From NCBI RefSeq assembly GCF_016907955.1, contig NZ_JAFBCX010000004.1:372001-436000 (forward strand): DNA of 64,000 nucleotides, in the 5' to 3' direction. The stretch is from Lentzea nigeriaca (GTDB lineage: Bacteria > Actinomycetota > Actinomycetes > Mycobacteriales > Pseudonocardiaceae). This document shows, in pieces, positions 8,561 to 16,072 of this stretch (within the stretch, counting starts at the first letter, position 1; the number at the start of each line of letters is the position of its first letter). The notes under the pieces are model-generated. The model was not told the DNA's origin and ran no database searches. It saw only the letters and a program-made list of their open reading frames with translations. Made by a program: the position numbers and the translations under genes.

Positions 8561-9328
8561 TCAGCGCCCGAGCGTGGTGAGGAGGCTGCAGGCCTCGGCG
8601 TGGGTGTCCGGGAGGCGTTCGGTCCAGACTTCGGCGGGGCCTACCGGGTGGACGTTTGGATCGTCGGCCAGGCGGTCTGCCGCCAGGACGCGCAGGTTGG
8701 AGACCCGGCGTGCGAGGGTTTCGCCGCGGCGCACCAGGACCGCCGCCACGCACGGGCCGAGCCTCGCCAGCGTCTCGCCGCTGTCGAACACGGCGCGCAG
8801 AGCGTCCGAGACGAGGGTCATCGCGACCACGCGCGACCAGCCAGGAGCGCGGTGCACGTCCAGACGCAGCAGCACGAGCGCGTAGTCGAGGGACGCGACC
8901 GGCGTCTCCCGGTACACCTCGCCGAGCCGGGTCCGCAGGTACGCGGCCGTCGCCAGCCCGGTCAGAGGGTCCTCGGCCGCGCAGTCGCCGGCCTGCTTCG
9001 TCACCACGTCCGCCCATCCCAACGCTGTCATGCGCAGCATCCGTGAAGGGAGCGCGTCGACGTTCGGCGACACGATGTGCGACTCGTCGGTCAGCACGGC
9101 GTGCAGCGCGGCCAGGTCGAGCAGCGTCTCGCTCAGGCCCGCTCCCGCCTCCGCGCGTGCCCGGCCCAGCCGGACCAGCGCGTCGCCGGGGTCTGCGCTC
9201 TCGAGCATCGCCGCGCACACCTCGTCGACCTCGGCGAGCGGCCAATCTGCGGGGAACGCCCAGCCTGCGGCCATGGCGGCGGTGCGCCACCTCGACTTCA
9301 GCAGGCGTTCCGCTTGTGCGACACCCAC
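8561..9328 (-). CDS. Degenerate GGDEF-like protein
   Basis: The 255-residue soluble protein has a helical N-terminal half and then D-P-L-T-G-L-A-T-A-A-Y-L-R-T-R-L-G-E-V, which matches the opening helix of GGDEF domains. It is followed by a strand V-L-L-R-L-D. The catalytic GG(D/E)EF loop is absent: the region ends A-R-L-G-P-C-V-A-A-V-L-V-R-R-G-E. It is therefore unlikely to make cyclic di-GMP and may be a sensor or signalling relic. The GTG start at 9328 follows AAGGGAG. The gene diverges from the sigma-factor gene 84 bp away, so shared regulation is possible. Confidence 0.65.
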   Translation of the reverse strand: MGVAQAERLLKSRWRTAAMAAGWAFPADWPLAEVDEVCAAMLESADPGDALVRLGRARAEAGAGLSETLLDLAALHAVLTDESHIVSPNVDALPSRMLRMTALGWADVVTKQAGDCAAEDPLTGLATAAYLRTRLGEVYRETPVASLDYALVLLRLDVHRAPGWSRVVAMTLVSDALRAVFDSGETLARLGPCVAAVLVRRGETLARRVSNLRVLAADRLADDPNVHPVGPAEVWTERLPDTHAEACSLLTTLGR

Positions 9329-9412
9329 CCGGTCTCCCTTCCAGCTCTCCCGGTTCCAGGTGGGAAACGCAGCCGGTGCCGACTCATGACGCAACCCACG
9401 CGGGGGATTGAG

Positions 9413-11674
9413 ATGACTGTTCACAGCGTCGTGCGTCACACTGAGCGCCGCGGAGGAGGGACACGAGACTTGGCGACCGTTCCTGCAGACGTCCAGGGCC
9501 CCAGCGACGCGGAACTCATCGAGTCCGTGCGCGGAGGGACCATCGACGCCTACGGCCAGTTGTACGAACGGCACGTCTCGGCGGCCTACAACCTCGCCCG
9601 CCAGTTGGCCCGCTCGCAGGCCGAGGCCGACGACCTCGTGTCGGAGGCGTTCGCGAAGGTGCTCGACACGCTGCGGGCCGGCCGCGGCCCCGACGCGGCG
9701 TTCCGCGCGTACCTCCTCACGGCGCTGCGCCACACCGCGTACGACAAGACCCGGCGGGACAAGAAGGTCGACCTCACCGAGGACATGACCGACGTGGCGC
9801 CCGCCGTGGCGTTCAGCGACACGGCGGTGGCCGGGTTGGAGCGGTCGATGGCGGCCCGTGCGTTCGCCGCGCTGCCCGAGCGCTGGCAGATGGTGCTCTG
9901 GCACACCGAGATCGAGGGCCAGTCGCCCGCCGAGGTCGCCCCGCTGCTCGGGCTGACGGCCAACGGTGTGTCCGCGCTCGCCTACCGCGCCCGTGAAGGC
10001 CTCAAGCAGCAGTACCTGCAGATGCACCTGGCCGAGATCGACGCGGAGCGTTGCAAGGCGACGGTCGACCGGCTCGGCGCGTGGACCCGCGCCGGCCTGT
10101 CCAAGCGCGAGGCGACCCAGGTCGAGGCGCACCTCGACGAGTGCGGCCGGTGCCGCGCGCTGGCCGCCGAGCTCGCGGACGTCAACGGCGCGCTGCGGAT
10201 CTTCGTGGCGCCGCTGGTGCTCGGTGTCGGCGCCACGACGTACCTGGTGGCCGCGGGCACGACCACGGCAGTCGCCGGCGCGGGAGCGGCCGCCGGTGGT
10301 GCCGGCGCGGTCGGCGCCTCGATTCCCCGCCAGCTGATCACGGTCGGTGGTTCCGCCGCTGCCGTCGCCGCCGCCGTGGTGATCGCGCTGACCGCGGGAG
10401 GCGGGGACCAGCAACAGCCGCAGGTGCAGGCAGCCGAACCTCCGCCCGCGCAGACAGTGGTCGCGCCGACGCCGTCACCGAAACCGCCGGTGCCGCCGTC
10501 ACCGCCCAGCCCCACCCAGCCACCGCCGGCTCAGACCCCGACGCCAACGCCCCCGACACCAACGCCCCCGGCGTCGACCCCGCCGCCGGCTCCCACGCCG
10601 CAACCGACGCCTCCACCCGCGTCGCTCACCCCGACGACGCCGAGCGGCTACACGCTCACGCCCGGCGAGGCGCCCAAGGACTTCCCGATCTCCGTCCGGA
10701 ACACCGGCGGTACCGCGACCCAGCCCGCGAGCATGACGCTGAACCTGCCGCCGGGCGTGCTGTCGACCGGCGGGCCGTCGTCGTTCGCCGCGCGGCTTTC
10801 GCAGCCGGACGGCGCGGCCGACCAGACGGTGAACTGCCCCGCGGGCAGCGGCACGATCACCTGCTCGACACCACAGGGCATCCCGCCCGGCGGGCAGGCG
10901 ACGTTCCTGCTCCGGCTGCAGGCGACCCAGGACGCCCGGCCGGGCACGATCACCGGCACGATCAGCGCGGGTGCCTCGATCTCGGTCAACGTCAGCGTCG
11001 CGGTCGACGTTCCGCCGATCAACGACGACATCGAGCTGACCGTGTCGACCTGGCACGAGGTGTTCTGGGACCCGCGCGTGGACGTGAGGGTGCGCAACAA
11101 GGGCCCGCGCGCCGGCACGTTGAAGCTCGACGTGTCGTCGTCGGAGCACATCGTGGTGTTCACGCCGTGCCGCGAGTGCTCGCGGACCGACAAGAACTCG
11201 ATCCACTGCGAGACCCACCTGGACAAGGGCGACAGCTTCCGGGCGTCGATCTGGGCGTTCGGGCTGCCGCACCGCGGCGGGACGGTCACCGTCACCGCGT
11301 CGCTGGGCAACGCCACGAAGACCGTGACGGTGCCGGTGGGGATGGGGCCGGACCACCCACCCGTGGACGACGTGGTCAAAGCAACCTCGACCGAGCCCGC
11401 GCCGACCACCGTGCCGCCGCCGCCGACGACGCCTGTGACGCCGACGCAGCCCGCCGAGCCCACGACGCCGGCGTTCCCACTGCCGCTACCGGGCACGCCC
11501 TCGCAGCTTCCGTCGGCGCCGCCTCCGTCGACCGGCTCGCCGACGCCGTCCGTGCCGCCGTCGACCTCGGTGCCGACCGCGCCACCGAGGTCCGAGGAAC
11601 CGTGCGAGCCGAGTCCCGGCCTGCTCCCGTGGTTGATCCCCGACCTGCTGGGGCGACCGTGCGAACCCCAGTGA
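9413..11674 (+). CDS. ECF-type sigma factor fused to anti-sigma zinc finger, membrane segment and Pro-rich ectodomain
   Basis: The 753-residue protein begins as a sigma-70 family factor: region 2 (about residues 35-105, Y-N-L-A-R-Q-L to R-A-Y-L-L-T-A-L-R-H-T-A-Y-D) and region 4 (about 140-205, A-L-P-E-R-W-Q-M-V-L-W with H-T-E-I-E-G-Q-S-P-A-E-V-A). A zinc-finger anti-sigma motif follows (H-x3-C-x2-C in V-E-A-H-L-D-E-C-G-R-C), then hydrophobic segments near 265-330, a Pro/Thr-rich linker, a beta-rich extracellular domain with Cys pairs, and a Pro-rich tail ending in P-C-E-P. Sigma, anti-sigma and sensor in one chain implies release by proteolysis or conformational control at the membrane (inference). 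ATG 9413 follows GGGGG. Confidence 0.85.
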   Translation: MTVHSVVRHTERRGGGTRDLATVPADVQGPSDAELIESVRGGTIDAYGQLYERHVSAAYNLARQLARSQAEADDLVSEAFAKVLDTLRAGRGPDAAFRAYLLTALRHTAYDKTRRDKKVDLTEDMTDVAPAVAFSDTAVAGLERSMAARAFAALPERWQMVLWHTEIEGQSPAEVAPLLGLTANGVSALAYRAREGLKQQYLQMHLAEIDAERCKATVDRLGAWTRAGLSKREATQVEAHLDECGRCRALAAELADVNGALRIFVAPLVLGVGATTYLVAAGTTTAVAGAGAAAGGAGAVGASIPRQLITVGGSAAAVAAAVVIALTAGGGDQQQPQVQAAEPPPAQTVVAPTPSPKPPVPPSPPSPTQPPPAQTPTPTPPTPTPPASTPPPAPTPQPTPPPASLTPTTPSGYTLTPGEAPKDFPISVRNTGGTATQPASMTLNLPPGVLSTGGPSSFAARLSQPDGAADQTVNCPAGSGTITCSTPQGIPPGGQATFLLRLQATQDARPGTITGTISAGASISVNVSVAVDVPPINDDIELTVSTWHEVFWDPRVDVRVRNKGPRAGTLKLDVSSSEHIVVFTPCRECSRTDKNSIHCETHLDKGDSFRASIWAFGLPHRGGTVTVTASLGNATKTVTVPVGMGPDHPPVDDVVKATSTEPAPTTVPPPPTTPVTPTQPAEPTTPAFPLPLPGTPSQLPSAPPPSTGSPTPSVPPSTSVPTAPPRSEEPCEPSPGLLPWLIPDLLGRPCEPQ

Positions 11675-11678
11675 AGTT

Positions 11679-11698
11679 GATCAAAAGTTGATCTTTTT
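11679..11698 (+). terminator. Short intrinsic terminator after the sigma-factor gene
   Basis: GATCAA at 11679-11684 and TTGATC at 11688-11693 form a 6-bp stem with a 3-nt loop, followed by TTTTT from 11694. The segment also holds a direct repeat of AAGTTGATC (11674 and 11685). It begins right after the stop codon, so it probably ends the sigma-factor transcript despite its short stem. Confidence 0.6.
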
Positions 11699-11789
11699 CG
11701 ATCACTGAACGTGCAGGTCAGGCACCTCTGAGTGGCGAAAGGTAACACCCGGAGGCAGGCGCCGTTACCTTGATCCGTAAGCTGGCGCG

Positions 11790-12392
11790 GTGCTGCCAGT
11801 CGTTCGCCGCGCCATGAGCCGGTTGCCAGAACCACTCCAGTTCCTGCTGCACAAGCACCGCGAGATGATCCGGTTCGCAGTGGTCGGCGGCACGACGTTC
11901 CTCATCGACAACGGCGTCTGGTACGCGCTGAAGCTCACCGTGCTGACCGAAAAGGTCGTCACGGCCAAGGTCATCGGCGTGCTGGTCGCGATCATCGCCT
12001 CGTACGTGCTGTCGCGCGAATGGTCGTTCCACACCCGCGGCGGCCGCGAGCGCCACCACGAGGCCGCACTGTTCTTCCTGGTCAGCGGCATCGGCGTGGC
12101 GATCAACGTCATCCCGCTGTGGCTGTCGCGGCACCTGTTCGGCCTGCAGGCCCCGTTCGTCACGGCGATGACCGAGGAGATCGCGGACTTCGTCTCGGGC
12201 TCGATCATCGGCATGTTGCTCGCCACCGGCTTCAAGTTCTGGGCGATGCGGCGCTGGGTGTTCCCGGACGCGGGAGCTCGACCTGACCGACGCGTTCACC
12301 CGATCTCCGTAGACTCGTCGCGTGTCCCTAGCCGAAACAGTGGTCTCCAGGTTTCCGGAGCCGATCCGGTCGATCGCGCTGAAGCATCGTGA
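11790..12392 (+). CDS. GtrA-family membrane protein, copy 1
   Basis: GtrA proteins are small four-helix membrane proteins thought to help move lipid-linked sugars across the membrane for cell-wall or glycan decoration. This one has the family opening F-A-V-V-G-G-T-T-F-L-I-D, the S-Y-V-L-S-R-E-W-S-F segment and a closing R-R-W-V-F-P. The GTG start matches the start of the second copy. After V-F-P-D the chain runs on for about 45 residues, without family features, into the beginning of the next gene (71-bp overlap). The original stop may have been lost by a frameshift. Paralogy with the next gene is clear. Confidence 0.85.
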   Translation: MLPVVRRAMSRLPEPLQFLLHKHREMIRFAVVGGTTFLIDNGVWYALKLTVLTEKVVTAKVIGVLVAIIASYVLSREWSFHTRGGRERHHEAALFFLVSGIGVAINVIPLWLSRHLFGLQAPFVTAMTEEIADFVSGSIIGMLLATGFKFWAMRRWVFPDAGARPDRRVHPISVDSSRVPSRNSGLQVSGADPVDRAEAS

Positions 12393-12855
12393 ACTAGTCA
12401 AGTTCGCCCTGGTCGGGGGCACGTGCTTCGTGATCGACACGGTCCTGTTCTTCGGGATCAAGACCATCATCCTGCCGAACAACCCGGTGACGGCGAAGAT
12501 CATCGCGACCCTGGTCGCCACGATCGTGTCGTACGTCCTCAACAGGGAGTGGTCGTTCCGCACGCGCGGCGGGCGTGAGCGTCACCACGAGGCAGCGCTG
12601 TTCTTCCTGGTCAACGGCATCGGCATCGTGCTGAACTCGGCGCCGCTGTACGTCGCGCGGTACCTGTTCCACCTGCAGGAGCCGTACGTGTCAAGGCTCA
12701 CCGAGGAGGTCTCGGACTTCCTGAGCGCGCAGATCGTCGGCACGCTCATCGCGATGGCCTTCCGCTGGTACGGCTACAAGAAGTGGGTGTTCCCCGAGGA
12801 GAACGCGCGCGGGCCACGGCCGCTCGACGAGGAAGAGGCGCTGGGCCACTCGTGA
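12322..12855 (+). CDS. GtrA-family membrane protein, copy 2
   Basis: A 177-residue paralogue of the preceding protein, aligning almost end to end: S-R-F-P-E-P, H-R-E-L-V-K-F-A-L-V-G-G, S-Y-V-L-N-R-E-W-S-F, R-G-G-R-E-R-H-H-E-A-A-L-F-F-L-V and K-K-W-V-F-P. It has four predicted helices and a charged C-terminal tail. The GTG start lies inside the 3' end of copy 1, so both are likely made from one message. A tandem duplication explains the pair. The carried lipid-sugar is unknown. Confidence 0.88.
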   Translation: MSLAETVVSRFPEPIRSIALKHRELVKFALVGGTCFVIDTVLFFGIKTIILPNNPVTAKIIATLVATIVSYVLNREWSFRTRGGRERHHEAALFFLVNGIGIVLNSAPLYVARYLFHLQEPYVSRLTEEVSDFLSAQIVGTLIAMAFRWYGYKKWVFPEENARGPRPLDEEEALGHS

Positions 12856-13070
12856 CGTGGCAGCGTGATCGGATCGGGTCGGCGTTGCGCGGGGAGAACC
12901 CACCGTCCCGCGCCGGGTTCGCGAACGGCTGACCGACCTGCCACGCGACCGGCGGACCCGCTTCCCCGCCGACATGGGCGTTGATGAACGGCGCATTTGT
13001 TGCGCTCGGGCCGGAGCACGACGCGTTGCGCGCCAAGCTCACGGCCGAGATCGACCTGCTCCGCGGCTGG
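12856..13070. other. Intergenic gap with an ATGAACGGCGC element
   Basis: No credible gene lies between gtrA copy 2 and the convergent sensor-kinase gene. At 12983 the gap contains GATGAACGGCGC followed by a short hairpin-forming GCGCA/TGCGC pair. The same core word recurs in the gaps at 28944 and 39655, suggesting a dispersed extragenic element. Otherwise I see nothing here. Confidence 0.35.
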
Positions 13071-14345
13071 TCACCGCGGCGTGCTGGGCGCCCGCCACGG
13101 TATGCCGACGACGTCCTGGGCCTTGGGCACCGGCAGGAACACCGCGAACGTCGCCGGACGCGCCGTCGACAGCTCCAACCGGCCGCCGTCCGCGTCGACC
13201 AGCGCCCGAGCGAGCGCCAGCCCCACTCCTGTCGACCCGCCACCGGACACACCGCGCTCGAAGATGTGCGCCGCGAGCTCGTCGGGCACGCCCGCACCGC
13301 CGTCGCTGACCTCGACCACCACCGTGCCCTCCTCGCTGCGCGCGGAGACGACGACGGAGCCCTCGCCGTGGCGGAGGGCGTTGTCCAGCAGCACCCCGAT
13401 GGCCTCGCGCAGCCGGGCGGGCGTGGCGCGGGCGAGCAGGCCGTCCGGGACGCGGACGCGCAACGCCCTGCCCTGGCTCTTCAGCTGTTCGCGCCACTCC
13501 TCGACGATGGCGTTGATCGCGGACCTGAGCTCCAGCGGCTCGGCGCCGACGGCTCTGGCGGCGCGGGCGGCGGCGAGGAGTTCGTCGAGGACGGCGGCCA
13601 GGCGTTCGGCCTGTTCGAGGGCCGCGCGGGCCTCGGCGGCGGTCTCGGCTTCCGGGTGCTCCGCCAGGGCCTCCAGGCGCAGCTGCAGCGCGGTCAGGCG
13701 GCTGCGGAGCTGGTGGGAGACGTCGCCGACCAGTTCGCGTTCGCGCTGGACCAGGCGGGCGAGAGCGGTGGCCGAGGTGTCCAGCGCGTCGGAGACGGCG
13801 TCCAGCTCGGAGATGTTGTAGCGCTGCTCGTCCTCGCGGAAGTCGCCGGCGCCGAGCCGGGACGCCCGCGCGGCCACGTAGCCGAGCGGACGGGCGAGCG
13901 TTTGCGCCGTCACGAGGGCGACGATCGTGCCGGTGCCGACGGACAGCCCGAGCAGGAGCAGCACCAGGCCCGTCACCTGGGCCTGGTTGGTGCGCATCTC
14001 GGCGGAGGGCACCTCCAGCCGGACCGTGCCCTGCTGCGCGATCGGCAGCTCCACGACGAGCGGGTCCTCACCGGGTGAGGGGCCCGTGACCGTGGTCGCC
14101 CCGCCGGACACCACGGTCAGGCGGCCGTCGGCGGGCACGACGAACTTGACCGCCTCGACGTCGATGCCCTGCCGGTTGGCGAGCTGGTCGTCGAGCTTGG
14201 TCGCGATGGTCTGGGCGCGTTCGGTGAGGGCGCCGCGGGCGTTGTCCTCGACCAGCGTCAGCGCCGAGTAGCCCAGCGGCAGGCCGAGGACGATCCCCGT
14301 GACGGCGACGGCGAGCAGGATCGCCCGCAGGATCCGGCGGCGCAT
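13071..14345 (-). CDS. Two-component sensor histidine kinase
   Basis: The 424-residue kinase has an N-terminal membrane helix (about 8-28), an extracytoplasmic sensor of about 110 residues, a second helix (about 140-160), a HAMP segment, the H-box G-D-V-S-H-Q-L-R-S-R-L with the phosphoacceptor His, an N-box L-L-D-N-A-L-R-H-G, and G-boxes V-S-D-G-G-A-G-V and G-V-G-L-A-L-A. It would sense an extracytoplasmic signal and phosphorylate the regulator encoded just upstream. The ATG overlaps the regulator stop by one base (TGATG), showing coupling. The signal is unknown. Confidence 0.93.
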   Translation of the reverse strand: MRRRILRAILLAVAVTGIVLGLPLGYSALTLVEDNARGALTERAQTIATKLDDQLANRQGIDVEAVKFVVPADGRLTVVSGGATTVTGPSPGEDPLVVELPIAQQGTVRLEVPSAEMRTNQAQVTGLVLLLLGLSVGTGTIVALVTAQTLARPLGYVAARASRLGAGDFREDEQRYNISELDAVSDALDTSATALARLVQRERELVGDVSHQLRSRLTALQLRLEALAEHPEAETAAEARAALEQAERLAAVLDELLAAARAARAVGAEPLELRSAINAIVEEWREQLKSQGRALRVRVPDGLLARATPARLREAIGVLLDNALRHGEGSVVVSARSEEGTVVVEVSDGGAGVPDELAAHIFERGVSGGGSTGVGLALARALVDADGGRLELSTARPATFAVFLPVPKAQDVVGIPWRAPSTPR

Positions 14346-15019
14346 CAGTCGGCGTTGAAGCGGAAACCGCGGCCGCGCACTGTCGCGATGCGTTTCTCTG
14401 CGGAGTTCGGGGTGCCGTCGCCGAGCTTCCGGCGCAGCCACGACATGTGCATGTCGAGGGTCTTGCTGCCCTTGAGATCCGGGTCGTTCCAGACCTCCGA
14501 GAGGATCTCGTCGCGGCTCACGACCTGGCCCGCGCGCTGGATGAGCACCTTGAGGAGCTCGAACTCCTTGTTCGCGAGCTGGACCTCGTCGCCGTCGACC
14601 GTGACGCGGCGGGCGGCCAGGTCGACGCGCACGCCGTTGACCTCCAGCGTTCCCGGTGCCCTGCGGCGGAGCAACGCCCGGATGCGGGCCATCAACTCGG
14701 CGAGGCGGAACGGCTTCGCGACGTAGTCGTCGGCGCCCGCGTCGAGCCCGACCACGAAGTCGACCTCGTCGGCACGCGCCGTGAGCATCAGCACGGGGAT
14801 GCCTCTGCCGTTCTGCCGGAGTCTGCGACACACCTCCAGCCCGTCCATGCCCGGCAGGCCGAGATCGAGCACCAGGAGATCGATCCCTCCCACCATCGCC
14901 GCCTCGAAGGCACTCGGCCCGTCGCTCACTACCTGCACCGAATAGCCCTCTCGCGACAACGCGCGGGAGAGCGGTTCCGCGATGGCCGGATCGTCCTCGG
15001 CCAGCAACACCACGCTCAC
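14345..15019 (-). CDS. OmpR/PhoB-family response regulator
   Basis: The 224-residue protein has a receiver domain with acidic residues D9-D10, phosphoacceptor D52 in L-V-L-D-L-G-L-P-G, and the conserved Lys of V-A-K-P-F. A C-terminal winged helix follows with R-R-K-L-G and R-T/V-R-G-R-G-F-R-F. The GTG at 15019 puts the first receiver strand directly at the N-terminus; an upstream GTG at 15058 would overlap the divergent hisN gene. It is the partner of the histidine kinase downstream. Target genes are not visible. Confidence 0.93.
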   Translation of the reverse strand: MSVVLLAEDDPAIAEPLSRALSREGYSVQVVSDGPSAFEAAMVGGIDLLVLDLGLPGMDGLEVCRRLRQNGRGIPVLMLTARADEVDFVVGLDAGADDYVAKPFRLAELMARIRALLRRRAPGTLEVNGVRVDLAARRVTVDGDEVQLANKEFELLKVLIQRAGQVVSRDEILSEVWNDPDLKGSKTLDMHMSWLRRKLGDGTPNSAEKRIATVRGRGFRFNAD

Positions 15020-15051
15020 GGCACCCAGCGTATTCGTGGAACGATCGCCGC

Positions 15052-15831
15052 GTGTCACGCCACGATGCTGATCTTCAACTCGCCCTCCGCCTCGCCGACG
15101 CCGCGGACGCCATCACCGCCGCCCGGTTCCGCGCCCACGACCTCTCCGTCGAGCGCAAACCGGACCGCACGCCCGTCACCGACGCCGACGTCGCGGTCGA
15201 GGACGCCGTCCGTGAGCTGCTGTCTTCCGAACGTCCCGACGACGTCGTCATGGGCGAGGAGCGTGGCGGCACGCTGGACGCCTCGCGCGTCTGGGTACTC
15301 GACCCGATCGACGGCACCAAGAACTTCCTGCGCGGCGTGCCGATCTGGGCGACGTTGATCGCTCTCGTGGTCGACGGCACACCGGTCGTGGGTGTCGTGT
15401 CGGCGCCCGCGATGGGTCGCCGTTGGTGGGCGGGTGCCGGTGGTGGCGCGTTCATGTCGGACGCGTCCGGTGAGCGCGCGATCTCCGTGTCCGGCGTGCG
15501 TTCTCTCGAGGACGCGTACGTGTCGACCACGGACATCAAGTCGTGGGTGGAATACCACTCACGCGAGGCCTGGCTGCGGCTCGTCGACGCGACCTGGGAG
15601 AGCCGCGCGTTCGGCGACTTCTACCAGCACTGCCTGGTCGCCGAGGGTGCCATCGACCTCGCACCCGAATGCGTGGCGAACCCGTGGGACATCGCCCCGT
15701 TCCAGGTGCTCGTGACCGAGGCAGGTGGCCGTTTCACCTCGCTCGACGGCGAGGTGCGCTACGACGGCGGCAGCGTGCTGACGTCGAACGGCCACCTGCA
15801 CGAGGCAGCGCTCAAGCTGTTGGCACGGTGA
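15052..15831 (+). CDS. hisN: Inositol-monophosphatase family histidinol-phosphatase (HisN-like)
   Basis: This 259-residue Mg2+-dependent phosphatase shows the family metal sites: E-E-R-G-G, D-P-I-D-G-T-K-N-F-L-R-G, and near the C-terminus N-P-W-D-I-A-P-F. In actinobacteria close relatives with this length and W-V-L-D-P-I-D-G-T are HisN, which removes phosphate from L-histidinol phosphate in histidine synthesis. Inositol-phosphatase activity cannot be excluded from sequence. It is divergent from the two-component regulator, 32 bp away. Its end overlaps the convergent small immunity-like gene by 20 bp. Confidence 0.85.
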   Translation: MSRHDADLQLALRLADAADAITAARFRAHDLSVERKPDRTPVTDADVAVEDAVRELLSSERPDDVVMGEERGGTLDASRVWVLDPIDGTKNFLRGVPIWATLIALVVDGTPVVGVVSAPAMGRRWWAGAGGGAFMSDASGERAISVSGVRSLEDAYVSTTDIKSWVEYHSREAWLRLVDATWESRAFGDFYQHCLVAEGAIDLAPECVANPWDIAPFQVLVTEAGGRFTSLDGEVRYDGGSVLTSNGHLHEAALKLLAR

Positions 15832-16072
15832 GACTTCCGCGCGCGACCTGAGCCCACGCCAGCCGGCCGAAGAGGTAGTGGCACGCCACGCTCTCGTCGT
15901 CGAACCGGGCCCAGTCGTAGCGGTTGCCCTGCTCCTGCCAGAACACCTCGTGGCCCTTGCCGTCGTCGTCGGCGAGGAGGCACCAGCGCCCCTCCGCCTC
16001 CTCGCCGATGCTGACGACGTCGTCGGGCACACCGATCTTCGTCAACCACTCGGGCAGCGTCTCGACGTTCAT
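15812..16072 (-). CDS. Putative immunity protein to the TNT-type toxin
   Basis: An 86-residue acidic soluble protein rich in Asp, Glu and Trp (L-P-E-W-L-T-K-I-G-V-P; E-G-R-W-C-L-L-A-D-D-D; W-A-R-F-D-D-E-S-V). Its ATG overlaps the stop of the TNT toxin gene by four bases (ATGA, 16069-16072), as expected for a toxin/antitoxin-like pair made together. Negative charge and small size suit an inhibitor that covers the positively charged NAD-binding cleft of the toxin (inference from context). I do not recognise a named immunity family. It is the last gene of a four-gene type VII operon. Confidence 0.65.
   Translation of the reverse strand: MNVETLPEWLTKIGVPDDVVSIGEEAEGRWCLLADDDGKGHEVFWQEQGNRYDWARFDDESVACHYLFGRLAWAQVARGSLTVPTA

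Noticed and set aside
9077-9412. N-terminal extension of the sigma factor
   Set aside because: It overlaps the divergent GGDEF-like gene, has no homologous content, and ATG 9413 has a proper ribosome-binding site.
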